From the NCBI GenBank assembly GCA_016713435.1, contig JADJPD010000022.1, positions 1 through 64,000 on the forward strand: a stretch of DNA of 64,000 nt, given 5' to 3'. Made by a program: the position numbers and the translations under genes. The DNA comes from Gemmatimonadota bacterium. Its GTDB lineage: Bacteria; Gemmatimonadota; Gemmatimonadetes; Gemmatimonadales; GWC2-71-9. Positions 15,867 through 24,569 of the stretch are shown here, one piece after another; position 1 is the first letter of the stretch, and each line of letters starts with the position of its first letter. A model generated the notes under the pieces. It had not been told where the DNA came from and made no database searches. It saw nothing but the letters and a program-made list of their open reading frames with translations.

Positions 15867-17420
15867 CTACTCCCACTCGATCGTCGCCGGCGGCTTCGAA
15901 CTCACGTCGTACACCACCCGGTTCACCCCATCCACCTCGTTGGCGATCCGGTTGGACACCCGCGCCAGCACCTCCGGCGGGAAGGGGAACCAGTCCGCCG
16001 TCATCCCGTCCCGGCTCGTCACCGCGCGGAGCCCCACCACCTGGTCGTAGGAGCGCTCGTCCCCCTGCACCCCCACCGAGCGGATGGGCAGCAGCACCGC
16101 GAACGCCTGCCAGATGTCGTCGTACAGCCCCGCCGCGCGGATCTCCTCGATGTAGATGTGGTCCGCCTTCCGCAGCGTGTCGAGCTGGTGCTTGTTCACC
16201 TCGCCCAGGATCCGGATGGCCAGGCCCGGGCCCGGGAACGGGTGCCGGCCCACCATCTCCTCCGGCAGCCCGAGCTCGCGCCCCACCTGCCGCACCTCGT
16301 CCTTGAAGAGCTCGCGGAGCGGCTCGATCAGCTTGAACGGCAGCTTCTCCGGCAGCCCGCCCACGTTGTGGTGCGTCTTGATGGTGACCGACGGCCCGCC
16401 CAGCGGCGACATGGACTCGATCACGTCGGGATAGAGCGTCCCCTGCACCAGGAAGCCCACGTCCCCGCCCACCTTCCGCGCTTCCTTCTCGAAGACGTCA
16501 ATGAAACGGTGGCCGATGCGCTTCCGCTTGGTCTCGGGATCGGTGACGCCCGCCAGGTCCCCGAGGAAGTCGGCGCTCGCATCCACCACCCGGAGGTCGA
16601 TGCCGTAGTTCCGCCGGAACATCTGCTCCACCTGCTCCCGCTCGTGAAGCCGGAGCAGCCCGTGGTCCACGAAGATGCAGGTGAGCTGGTCGCCGATGGC
16701 CCGGTGCACCAGCACCGCCGCCACCGAGCTGTCGACACCGCCGGAGAGGCCGCAGATCACCCGCTTGCTGCCCACCAGGGCGCGGATCCGCTCCACCTCG
16801 CCGTCAATGAAGTTGCCGGGCGTCCAGTCGGGGGTGCAGCCGCACACCTGGAAGAGGAAGTTGTGCAGGATCTCGCCGCCCCGCGGCGTGTGCGCCACCT
16901 CGGGGTGGAACTGCACCCCGTAGAGCGGCTTGCTGTCGTGCTGGATGGCCGCCACGGGCGCATTGCTGCTCGAGGCCGTCACGTGATAGCCCGGGGGCGC
17001 CGTGTCCACGTGGTCGCCATGGCTCATCCACACCGGCGTTTCCTCGCCGGCGCCGAAGCCGGCGAAGAGCTTGCCGCCCTTCACCGCCACCATCGCCCGG
17101 CCGTACTCCCGCCGGTCCGCGCGCACCACCTTGCCGCCCGACAGCTGCGCCAGCAGCTGCATGCCGTAGCACACGCCGAGCACCGGCGTGCCCATCTCCA
17201 GCAGCGCCGGCTCCGCCGTCGGCACGTTCTCCCCGTACACCGAGTTGGGGCCGCCCGACAGGATGATGCCCTTCGGCTGCCACTGCCTGATCCACTCCAC
17301 CGACCGCGACGGGGGATGGATCTCGCAGTAGACATGGGCCTCGCGCACGCGCCGGGCGATGAGCTGCGTGTATTGCGAGCCGAAGTCGATGATGAGGATG
17401 CCGCCGTGATGCTGGGTCAC
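15867..17420 (-). CDS. guaA: GMP synthase (glutamine-hydrolysing)
   Basis: 517 residues from a GTG at 17420 (no ATG lies in the conserved N-terminus; GILIIDFGSQYTQLIARRVR starts right after it). It converts XMP to GMP. The class-I amidotransferase domain has Cys84 in LGVCYGMQLL and His172/Glu174 in QFHPEVAHT. The ATP pyrophosphatase domain has the PP-loop GLSGGVDSSV (about 225). The C-terminal dimerisation part ends PPATIEWE, the typical GuaA end. It lies 88 bp after lysA in the same direction. The frame is intact. Confidence 0.96.
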   Translation of the reverse strand: MTQHHGGILIIDFGSQYTQLIARRVREAHVYCEIHPPSRSVEWIRQWQPKGIILSGGPNSVYGENVPTAEPALLEMGTPVLGVCYGMQLLAQLSGGKVVRADRREYGRAMVAVKGGKLFAGFGAGEETPVWMSHGDHVDTAPPGYHVTASSSNAPVAAIQHDSKPLYGVQFHPEVAHTPRGGEILHNFLFQVCGCTPDWTPGNFIDGEVERIRALVGSKRVICGLSGGVDSSVAAVLVHRAIGDQLTCIFVDHGLLRLHEREQVEQMFRRNYGIDLRVVDASADFLGDLAGVTDPETKRKRIGHRFIDVFEKEARKVGGDVGFLVQGTLYPDVIESMSPLGGPSVTIKTHHNVGGLPEKLPFKLIEPLRELFKDEVRQVGRELGLPEEMVGRHPFPGPGLAIRILGEVNKHQLDTLRKADHIYIEEIRAAGLYDDIWQAFAVLLPIRSVGVQGDERSYDQVVGLRAVTSRDGMTADWFPFPPEVLARVSNRIANEVDGVNRVVYDVSSKPPATIEWE

Positions 17421-17508
17421 GTGACTCCGTGGTTCATGGTTTCGGGAGCCGGCGGGAAGCGGCGAGGGGCGAGCGGCTGTTCGCGCTCGCCCCCCGGTCA
17501 CTCCCCGC

Positions 17509-18849
17509 TCAGCCCCCACCGTTGGTTTCCCACCGGGGCTCGGGCGTCTCGCCCGCGTAGAGGTCCGCCACCCTCTCGCGTGGCCGCACGACGGCCCATC
17601 GTCCCCCATCCACAAGCACCTCGGCTGGCCGGGTGCGCGAGTTGTAGCTCGACGCCATCACGAAGCCGTACGCCCCCGCGCCGAGCACCGCCAGCCGCTC
17701 GCCCGCCACCACGCCGGGGAGGGTGCGGTCCCGCGCCAGGAAGTCGCCCGTCTCGCAGACCGGGCCCACCACATCCACGGCCACGTCGGGCCGCCCTGCC
17801 GCCTCGAGCTCCACCATCTCGTGCCAGGCCATGTAGTGACTCGGCCGCACCAGGTCGTTCATCCCGGCGTCCACCAGCACCAGTTCCTTGCCGCCCGAGT
17901 GCTTCCGCGACAGCACCGTCGTGAGCAACAGCCCGGCGCTCCCCACCAGGAAGCGCCCCGGCTCCATCACCAGCGTGAGCCCGGTCTCCTCGGCCAGCGG
18001 CCGCACCGCGGCCAGGAAGCGCACCGGGTCCAGCGGGATCTCGTCCTTGTAGCGGATGCCGAGCCCGCCGCCGATGTCCAGGTTCCGGATGGTGTCGATC
18101 CCCGCCTTCCGGAGCTCGGCCACCAGCCCGGCCAGCTTGCCGAGCCCCTCGCGATACGGTGCCGGGTCGAGGATCTGGCTGCCGATGTGCATCGCGATGC
18201 TGTCGAGCGTGAGCAGCGGGTGCGCGTGGACCCGCAGCGCCAGCGGCATCACCTGGTCGAACGGCACCCCGAACTTGATCCCGCCCTGCCCCGTGGCGAT
18301 GTAGGGATGCGTCTCGGCCGTGACGTCCGGGTTCACCCGGATGCCCACCGCCGCCCCCTTCCCCAGCCGCTCCGCGATGGCCGCCAGCTTGTCCAGCTCG
18401 TCGCTCGACTCGAGGTGGATGTGCCCCACCCCCGCGAGCAGCGCCTGCTCCAGCTCCGCCGGCGACTTCCCCACGCCCGAGAACACGATCCGCTGCGGCG
18501 GGAACCCCGCCGCGATGGCCCGCGAGAGCTCCCCTCCCGAGACGATGTCCGCCCCGGCGCCGAGGTCCCGGAACACCCGCAGCACCGCGAGGTTGCTGTT
18601 GGCCTTCACCGCGAAGCAGATCCGGTGCGGCACCCCGGCCAGCGCCTGGTCCAGCACGCCGTACTGCCGCCGGATCACCTCGGCGTTGTAGATGTACACC
18701 GGCGTCCCCGTCGCCTCGGCGATGGCCGAGAGCGCCACGCCCCCCACCCGCAGCGTCGCGCCACGGCGCGAGAGCCCCGCGTCCGCGAAGAGCGCCGCCT
18801 GCCGCTCCTCGGTGCTCAGCGCCGCGTGCCGGGTGGCGGTGGACACCAT
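17509..18849 (-). CDS. lysA: Diaminopimelate decarboxylase
   Basis: 446 residues. PLP enzyme making L-lysine from meso-diaminopimelate. The PLP lysine is in CFAVKANSNLAVL; others are HLESSDEL, GIRVNPDV, IGSQILDP, the phosphate-binding GGGLG, EPGRFLVG and CETGDFLA with the substrate-binding cysteine. The start ATG overlaps the proS stop (TGATG), so the two genes are coupled. The protein ends WETNGGG. The frame is intact and length is normal, with a slightly long N-terminus. Confidence 0.95.
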   Translation of the reverse strand: MVSTATRHAALSTEERQAALFADAGLSRRGATLRVGGVALSAIAEATGTPVYIYNAEVIRRQYGVLDQALAGVPHRICFAVKANSNLAVLRVFRDLGAGADIVSGGELSRAIAAGFPPQRIVFSGVGKSPAELEQALLAGVGHIHLESSDELDKLAAIAERLGKGAAVGIRVNPDVTAETHPYIATGQGGIKFGVPFDQVMPLALRVHAHPLLTLDSIAMHIGSQILDPAPYREGLGKLAGLVAELRKAGIDTIRNLDIGGGLGIRYKDEIPLDPVRFLAAVRPLAEETGLTLVMEPGRFLVGSAGLLLTTVLSRKHSGGKELVLVDAGMNDLVRPSHYMAWHEMVELEAAGRPDVAVDVVGPVCETGDFLARDRTLPGVVAGERLAVLGAGAYGFVMASSYNSRTRPAEVLVDGGRWAVVRPRERVADLYAGETPEPRWETNGGG

Positions 18850-20297
18850 CAGTAGGCCCTCGCCCAGACGGCTTCCGTGATGGCCAGCCGCCCGCACCAC
18901 ATGCAGGTGGTGGGCTTCTCCTCCGACTGGAACTCCGGGTCGGGGAGGCAGCGGATGGTGGCCTTGGTCTGCTCCTTGATGTCCGCCTCGCACTTGCCGT
19001 CGCCGCACCAGCCGCCGTAGGCAAAGCCGCCGTCCCGCTCCAGGAAGTCGAGGAACGACGCCTTGGTGATGCCGCGGATGCTGTTCTGCTCCCGGCGGGT
19101 GCGCGCCGCGTCGAGCAGCTCCTGCTGCATGCTGTCCATCTCCAGCCGGAGCGTGCGCGCCAGCCCCTCGGTGGGGAACGACTGCTTCTTCCCGCCCGTC
19201 CGCCGCGCCAGCATCACCGTGCCGCCCGCCACGTCGCGCGGGCCAATCTCCAGGCGGAGCGGGACGCCGCGGCCTTCCCACTCGTAATACTTGGCCCCGG
19301 GCTTCATCCCGTCACGCGCGTCGAGGTGGGTGCGGATGCCCGCGCTCTTGAGCTCCTTGTGCACCAGGTCGGCGGCGGCGAGCACCGTCGCGCGCTCCTC
19401 GTCGCTCTTGTAGATCGGGACGATCACCACCTGGTACTGCGCCAGCCGGGGCGGCGTGATGATGCCGTTGTCGTCGCCGTGCGTCATCACCAGCGCGCCC
19501 ACCAGGCGCGTCGAGACGCCCCACGACGTGTTCCACACGTAGTCCAGCGAGCCGCCCTGGCTCTGGAACGTCACCTGGAACGCCTTGGCGAAGTTCTGCC
19601 CGAGGTTGTGGCTCGTGCCCGCCTGCAGCGCCTTGTTGTCCTGCATCAGCGCCTCGATGCAGTACGTCCGCAGCGCCCCCGCGAACCGCTCGGCGTCCGT
19701 CTTCCGGCCCGTGATCACCGGCATCGCCATGTACTCCTCGGCGAACCGCCGGTAGGTGGCCAGGATCGTGAGCGTGAACGCCTCGGCGTCCGCCTCATCG
19801 ACGTGCGCCGTGTGGCCTTCCTGCCAGAGGAACTCCGCCGTCCGCAGGAAGAGCCGCGTGCGCATCTCCCAGCGGACCACGTTGGCCCACTGGTTCATGA
19901 GCATCGGGAGGTCGCGATAGCTCTGGATCCACTTGGCGTACATCGAGTAGATGATCGTCTCCGACGTGGGCCGGATCACGAGCGGCTCCTCGAGCTCCTT
20001 GCCGCCGCCGTGCGTGACCACCGCCAGCTCGGGCGCGAACCCCTCGACGTGCTCCGCCTCCTTGGAGAGGAAGCTCTGCGGGATGAGCAGCGGGAAGTAC
20101 GCGTTCTGGACGCCATGCTCCTTGAACATGCCGTCGAGCCCGCGCTGCATCTGCTCCCAGATGGCGTAGCCGTTGGGGCGGATCACCATGCAGCCGCGCA
20201 CCGGGCTGTAGTCCGCCAGCTCGGCCCGCATGATGACTTCGTTGTACCACGCGCTGAAGTCCGCCGCGCGGGTCGTGAGCTTCTTGTCGTCAGCCAT
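18849..20297 (-). CDS. proS: Prolyl-tRNA synthetase, eukaryote/archaeal type
   Basis: 482 residues, shorter than the 570-residue bacterial type and lacking the INS editing domain between motifs 2 and 3. Motif 2 is NQWANVVRWEMRTRLFLRTAEF, and motif 3 is like LEIGPRDV in the anticodon-binding half. The C-terminus has a zinc-like cysteine set (GWCGDGKC ... CMWCG) and ends ARAY, features of the ProS3 (archaeal/eukaryotic) class. It charges tRNA-Pro. Its start overlaps the hisS stop by eight bases, its stop overlaps the lysA start. Confidence 0.94.
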   Translation of the reverse strand: MADDKKLTTRAADFSAWYNEVIMRAELADYSPVRGCMVIRPNGYAIWEQMQRGLDGMFKEHGVQNAYFPLLIPQSFLSKEAEHVEGFAPELAVVTHGGGKELEEPLVIRPTSETIIYSMYAKWIQSYRDLPMLMNQWANVVRWEMRTRLFLRTAEFLWQEGHTAHVDEADAEAFTLTILATYRRFAEEYMAMPVITGRKTDAERFAGALRTYCIEALMQDNKALQAGTSHNLGQNFAKAFQVTFQSQGGSLDYVWNTSWGVSTRLVGALVMTHGDDNGIITPPRLAQYQVVIVPIYKSDEERATVLAAADLVHKELKSAGIRTHLDARDGMKPGAKYYEWEGRGVPLRLEIGPRDVAGGTVMLARRTGGKKQSFPTEGLARTLRLEMDSMQQELLDAARTRREQNSIRGITKASFLDFLERDGGFAYGGWCGDGKCEADIKEQTKATIRCLPDPEFQSEEKPTTCMWCGRLAITEAVWARAY

Positions 20298-21597
20298 CGG
20301 CCACCATCGCTTTCACGTCGTCCGCCACCCGCGCGAGCGCCACCGCCCGCTGCGTCTTGCCCGCGAGGTCCTTGAGCTGCACCTCGCCCCTGGCCCGGTC
20401 ATCGGGCCCGATCACCACGGCCACCCGCGCCGAGCGCGTGTCGGCCAGCTTGAGCTGCTTGCCCAGGTTCTCCGCCCGGAGCGCATACTCCACCCGGAGC
20501 CCCGCCTCCCGGAGCAGGTGCGCCAGCTGCAGCACGTGCGGCTGGTCCTCGGCCGTCACCCCCGCCACGAACACCTCGATGGCCGCCGGCGCCGGCGGCA
20601 CCAGGCCCCGCTCCTTGAGCAGCTCGCCGAGCACCACGTCGCCGATCGCGAAGCCCACCGCCGGCAGGTCCACGCCGCCGAGCAGCTTGAGCAGCTCGTC
20701 GTAGCGCCCGCCCCCCGCGATGGCCCGGAGCGACCGCCCCGCATCAAACAGCTCGAAGACGGTGCCGGTGTAGTACGCCAGCCCGCGGACGATCGTCAGG
20801 TCCACGTCCACGAACCCCGCCAGCCCCATCGCCTCGAGCGCCTTCAGCACTTCGGCGAACGGCGCCCCGGCTTCCGCTCCGCCTTCCACCTTCGCGAGTG
20901 CCGCCTGCACATCGGGCCACCCGCGGAGCGCCGCCACCTCGAGCAGCCGGGCACCGACCCCGGGCCCGAACCGCTCGTCGCGATCCTCCCGGATATCCGC
21001 CACCTGCTCCGGCTTCATCCGCTCCAGCTTGTCGATGACGGCATACGCCGACGGCAGCTGCTCCGCCGTCAGGCCCGCGCCACGGAGCAGCGCCTGCAGT
21101 ACCCGCCGGTCGCTGAGCCGCACCCGCACCTGGTCCGCCTCCAGCCCGAAGGCCCGCACCAGGTCAATGGCCAGCGCAATGACCTCGGCATCGCCGAGCG
21201 GCCCCGGCTCCCCCATGAGGTCACAGTTGAGCTGGAAGAACTCCCGCAGCCGCCCCCGCTGCTGCCGCTCGTACCGGAACATCTGCCCAATGGAAAACCA
21301 CCGGATCGGCTTCTTCATCCCGCCCGCGCGCGCCGCCACCATGCGCGCCACCGTCGGCGTCAGCTCCGGCCGCAGCGACACCGACCGCCCACCCTTGTCC
21401 TCGAAATTGTAGAGCTGCCCGACGATCTCCTCACCGCTCTTCGCGGTGTAGAGCTCCAGCGGCTCGAGCGGGGGGCCATCGAACTCCTCGAACCCGTACC
21501 GCCGGCACACTCGGCGCCAGGTCTCGAAGAGGTGCGCGCGGAAGGCGAACTCGGCAGGGTAGAAGTCCCGAAAGCCCGGCAGGGGCTGGGTTTGCAT
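20290..21597 (-). CDS. hisS: Histidyl-tRNA synthetase
   Basis: 435 residues. Class II synthetase charging tRNA-His. It has LPGFRDFYP at the N-terminus, LRPELTPTVARMV, motif 2 FRYERQQRGRLREFFQLNCD, the histidine-specific motif RGLAYYTGTVFELF, and motif 3 GFAIGDVVLGEL. The C-terminal anticodon-binding domain follows (LAHLLREAGLRVEY). First gene of the hisS-proS-lysA-guaA run. The frame is intact. Confidence 0.95.
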   Translation of the reverse strand: MQTQPLPGFRDFYPAEFAFRAHLFETWRRVCRRYGFEEFDGPPLEPLELYTAKSGEEIVGQLYNFEDKGGRSVSLRPELTPTVARMVAARAGGMKKPIRWFSIGQMFRYERQQRGRLREFFQLNCDLMGEPGPLGDAEVIALAIDLVRAFGLEADQVRVRLSDRRVLQALLRGAGLTAEQLPSAYAVIDKLERMKPEQVADIREDRDERFGPGVGARLLEVAALRGWPDVQAALAKVEGGAEAGAPFAEVLKALEAMGLAGFVDVDLTIVRGLAYYTGTVFELFDAGRSLRAIAGGGRYDELLKLLGGVDLPAVGFAIGDVVLGELLKERGLVPPAPAAIEVFVAGVTAEDQPHVLQLAHLLREAGLRVEYALRAENLGKQLKLADTRSARVAVVIGPDDRARGEVQLKDLAGKTQRAVALARVADDVKAMVADG

Positions 21598-21691
21598 AGG
21601 CGGGAGAATCTAGCCAGAGCCCGGGGGATGGACTACCCCGAGGGCCGCCCGAGCACTCTCTGGGCAGGCGCCCGCCAAGTCCGATGGAGGG

Positions 21692-21843
21692 GGCCGGCGA
21701 AGGAGGAGGGGTGGGGGGCAGAGGGCAGCCGCGCCTGCGAACCAACCCACGCCACCCCCCACGCCCGCGATGCCGGGGCCGGCGAAGGAGGAGGGGCAGG
21801 GGGCAGAGGGCGCGTAGCTGCCGACGCCTGCGAACCAACCCAC
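21692..21843. repeat. Two-copy direct repeat in the hisS-folC gap
   Basis: Two imperfect copies of about 60-67 bp, spaced about 85 bp apart, lie in the 322-bp gap. Each starts GGCCGGCGAAGGAGGAGGGG and ends CGCCTGCGAACCAACCCAC. The copies differ by small indels in the middle. A degenerate inverted fragment follows near 21870. Nothing else is seen in this gap. Confidence 0.75.
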
Positions 21844-21919
21844 CCCCACCCGCAGCTCCAGCGCCCGGCGCCCCCTGCCCCTCCGACGAAGCCGAGCCAG
21901 CGCACGATCCGAGGGAGGG

Positions 21920-23134
21920 TCAGGGCTCGAGCCCGAGCGCCTCCATGACGTCGCCCACCGTGTGGAACGACCCGGTGACGAGCACCGTCCCCGCCCCCCG
22001 CTCCACCGCCGCCAGCGCCTCCCGGAACTCCGGCTGCAGGCTCCACGACGCCCGCGCCGGCGGCCGCGCCGGGTCCTCCAGCCAGCGGCGAAGCCAGTCC
22101 AGGTCCCACCGCCGCCCCGCCGCCGTCGGCGCCACCGTCAGGATCCCCTTGTCCACCGCCTCGTCCAGCCGCACCAGCATCGCCGGCCACTCCTTGTCCC
22201 CCAGGATGGACACCAGCGCATGGATCGGCCGCGGCAGGTCGGCAGCGCCGAGGGCGGTGACCAGCGCCCGCATGCTGTCCGGGTTGTGGGCCACGTCGAA
22301 CAGCCACTTCCCGCGCCGGTCGAAGCGCCCCGGGATCCGCGCCACCCGGAACCCCTCGGCGATCTCCCCCTCGGTGGGCCGGTACGGCGCCGGCAGCGCC
22401 AGCAGGACGCCCCGCGCCACCGCCGCGTTCCGCCGCTGGTGCGGCCCCTGCAGCAGCAGCGGCCCCTCCCAGCACACCTCGGCCGGCAGCACCCCCGGCC
22501 GCGCCCCCGCCGCCAGCGCCGCCCGCCGCAGCACCTCCACCAGCCTCGGCCGCACCTCCCCGATCACGAACGGCACCCCGCGCTTGGCGATCCCCGCCTT
22601 CTCCCGCGCGATCGCCTCGAGCGTGGTGCCGAGGTACTTCATGTGGTCCTTCTCGATCTTGGTCACGGCGGAGACGAGCGGCTGCAGCACGTTGGTGCTG
22701 TCGAGCCGCCCGCCGAGCCCCACCTCGATCACCGCGAGGTCCACCCCTCGCGCCGCGAAATCCGCGAAGGCGATGGCGGTGGTGGCCTCGAAGAACGTCC
22801 CGCCGTGCTCCAGGATCGCGGGCTGCAGGCGCTCCGTCCACGCCGCCACCGCCTGCTCCGAGATCGGCGCCCCGTCCACCTGGATGCGCTCCCGGAAGCT
22901 CACCAGGTGGGGCGACGTGTAGAGCCCCACCCGGAGCCCCCGCGCCCGGAGCGCCTCGGCCACCAGGGTGGAGACACTCCCCTTCCCGTTGGTGCCGCCG
23001 ATGTGGATGGTGGGAAAGACGGTGTGCGGATCCCCCACGGCGGCCAGCAGCGCGCGCGTGGTGTCGAGCCCGAACTTGATCTGGGTGGTCCGGGGGAAGA
23101 GAAACTCGAGCGCCTGCGCGTAACTCAGGGCCAA
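21920..23134 (-). CDS. folC: Dihydrofolate/folylpolyglutamate synthase
   Basis: 404 residues, Mur-ligase family. Adds glutamate to folates (and perhaps dihydropteroate). The ATP loop is HIGGTNGKGSVS; others are GLYTSPHLVSFRERI, VIEVGLGGRLDSTN, KDHMKYLG, IPGRFDRRGKWLFDVAHNPDS. The C-terminus ends EALGLEP. It is divergent from the YkgJ gene. The frame is intact. Frequently follows accD in other bacteria, and here the accD region lies nearby (26.7 kb). Confidence 0.93.
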   Translation of the reverse strand: MALSYAQALEFLFPRTTQIKFGLDTTRALLAAVGDPHTVFPTIHIGGTNGKGSVSTLVAEALRARGLRVGLYTSPHLVSFRERIQVDGAPISEQAVAAWTERLQPAILEHGGTFFEATTAIAFADFAARGVDLAVIEVGLGGRLDSTNVLQPLVSAVTKIEKDHMKYLGTTLEAIAREKAGIAKRGVPFVIGEVRPRLVEVLRRAALAAGARPGVLPAEVCWEGPLLLQGPHQRRNAAVARGVLLALPAPYRPTEGEIAEGFRVARIPGRFDRRGKWLFDVAHNPDSMRALVTALGAADLPRPIHALVSILGDKEWPAMLVRLDEAVDKGILTVAPTAAGRRWDLDWLRRWLEDPARPPARASWSLQPEFREALAAVERGAGTVLVTGSFHTVGDVMEALGLEP

Positions 23135-23224
23135 GGGAGGTGTGCGTCCCGTGGAGGTGATATCTTGGGGGCCGGGGCGCCCTGCGGCCGGCGGGCGCCT
23201 CCTTCAACCTACGTCCGCGCCCCC

Positions 23225-23773
23225 ATGGCCCGCCACACCATCGTCCCCGATCCCTTCGTGAAGGTCCTGGAGGCCCTCCCCGGCTTCCACGCCCTCACCG
23301 CCGGCTTCACCCTCTGCCCCGAGTGCGAGCGCTGCGAGCGGAGCGTGGTCTACCTCACCCCCGACGAGCGCCGCTCGGCCGAGGCGGCGGGGATGCGGCT
23401 CTACGGGAAGGGCGCCGCCACCCGCATCAACCGCCACGGCTGCAAGTGCCCCTTCTACCTGGGCGCCGACCGGGGCTGCGGGGCCTACGCCACCCGCCCG
23501 CTCATCTGCCACCTCTTCCCGATCGACATCGTCGAGCACGAGGACCGCGACGGCGAGTACTGGTGGGTGCTCTTCGGGGCCTGCGCGGAGGTGGAGCGCG
23601 GCAAGCTCCAGGGCCGGGTCGAGGAAGCGCGCGCGCTCGCCCGCCAGCTCGACGCCCTCATGCCCGACGACCTCCGCCGCGCCTTCATGGACGACGCCGG
23701 CGCCGCCGTGGCGGAACCGGGCTTCTACGACCACCCCGTCCACTACCTCCTGCCGCTCACGCCCCCCGCCTGA
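23225..23773 (+). CDS. YkgJ-family cysteine cluster protein
   Basis: 182 residues. The cysteines are arranged as in the Fe/Zn-chelating YkgJ family (CxxCF family): LCPECERCERS, GCKCPFYL, GCGAYATRPLICHLFP. This is a putative metal-binding protein without a settled role. The start follows a purine-poor leader and is the first ATG before the conserved part. It is divergent from folC. Beyond the stop lies the 21-nt-period tract. Confidence 0.78.
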   Translation: MARHTIVPDPFVKVLEALPGFHALTAGFTLCPECERCERSVVYLTPDERRSAEAAGMRLYGKGAATRINRHGCKCPFYLGADRGCGAYATRPLICHLFPIDIVEHEDRDGEYWWVLFGACAEVERGKLQGRVEEARALARQLDALMPDDLRRAFMDDAGAAVAEPGFYDHPVHYLLPLTPPA

Positions 23774-23789
23774 CAACGCAACGCCCCCA

Positions 23790-24360
23790 TCCCCCTGCCC
23801 CGGGGCAATGGGGTCGGCCATCCCGCCCGGCTGTCGCCACAGCGCGGCCCGACCTGCTTCGGCCTCGGCCCCACCTGCCACGGGCTCGGTCCCTCCTGCT
23901 GCCAGTTCCGCCCCAGCGCCCCCGCTTCGACTGCCTTCGCCTCGCCCACCTGCCACCGGTTCGCCCCCACCTGCTGCTCGGCTCTCGGCGCCCGCCTGCC
24001 ATCGGCTCGCGCCCGCCTCCACCGGTTCTCGCCCACCGCCCTCGGGCGCCGCCCCTCCCCGCCCGCGCACCACCCTCCCCGCGAACCCCCCGCGCCTTCC
24101 CCTTCCCCGCCGACCGGCCTTCCCCACCTCTCGACCGCCTTCCCCCACCTCCCGACGGCCCTCCTCTACTGATGATCCGCCGCACCTCACCGCCTGATCA
24201 CCTGGCCCCACCGCCCGATGACTCCAGCCCACCGCTCGATCACCAGTCCCCACTGCCTGCACACCTCCCCGCACTCCCCGACGGCCTCGCCCCGCCTCCC
24301 GGCCGCCTTCCCCCACCGCCGGCAGCTCTTCCCCCAGTCGCTGATGTCGAGGGCCCCTGG
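23790..24360. repeat. C-rich degenerate tandem tract, period about 21 nt
   Basis: About 570 bp of pyrimidine-rich plus strand with a recurring unit of 20-22 bases. Examples are GGCCCCACCTGCCACGGGCTC, CGCCCGATGACTCCAGCCCAC and CGCTCGATCACCAGTCCCCA. The units have drifted and no two are identical. It lies between the YkgJ and lipoprotein genes. Long open frames cross it on the minus strand but are low-complexity (repeated RWQ/GG/RR) and have no family, so it is treated as non-coding. Confidence 0.7.
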
Positions 24361-24392
24361 TCGTCGGCAGGTCACCAGCTCCCAAGAACAGC

Positions 24393-24426
24393 AAACCGCG
24401 GCCTCCACACCATCTGGGGGCCGCGG
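24393..24426 (-). terminator. GC-rich terminator hairpin after the accD fossil
   Basis: GGCCGCGG arms (24396-24403 and 24419-24426) around a 15-base loop. On the minus strand the stem is followed by TTTGCTG, and on the plus strand by CTTTC. It lies directly downstream of the duplicated accD 3' end. Confidence 0.5.
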
Positions 24427-24454
24427 CTTTCAGGGATCAGGCGTTGCGAAGGGC

Positions 24455-24555
24455 CTACTCGCCGTTCTCCTCCACCACCCGCTTCCCGCTCATGTGCCGG
24501 AGCAGCCGCGCCATGGTCTCCCGGAGCGACAGCGGCGGCACGCCCCGGTCGATCT
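24455..24555 (-). pseudogene. Duplicated accD 3' end (fossil fragment)
   Basis: 101 bp nearly identical to the true accD end (26698-26798). It encodes ...MSGKRVVEENGE and a TAG; the first 51 bases inward from the stop are identical, and later differences are few. Homology ends abruptly at GTCGATCT on the plus strand. It is separated from accD by about 2.1 kb that contains the broken lipoprotein gene. It has no start and is not a gene by itself. Confidence 0.88.
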
Positions 24556-24569
24556 ACCGCGCGACGGCC

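Noticed and set aside
23790..24360. CRISPR array
   Set aside because: There are no identical repeats and no spacer pattern; the period is about 21 nt and units drift continuously. No cas genes are in the window.
23204..24394. Minus-strand 396-residue frame over the 21-nt-period tract
   Set aside because: The part over folC/YkgJ is a shadow and the rest is low-complexity Gly/Arg/Glu text. No start signal or family supports it, although an ancient heptad-coding origin is not excluded.
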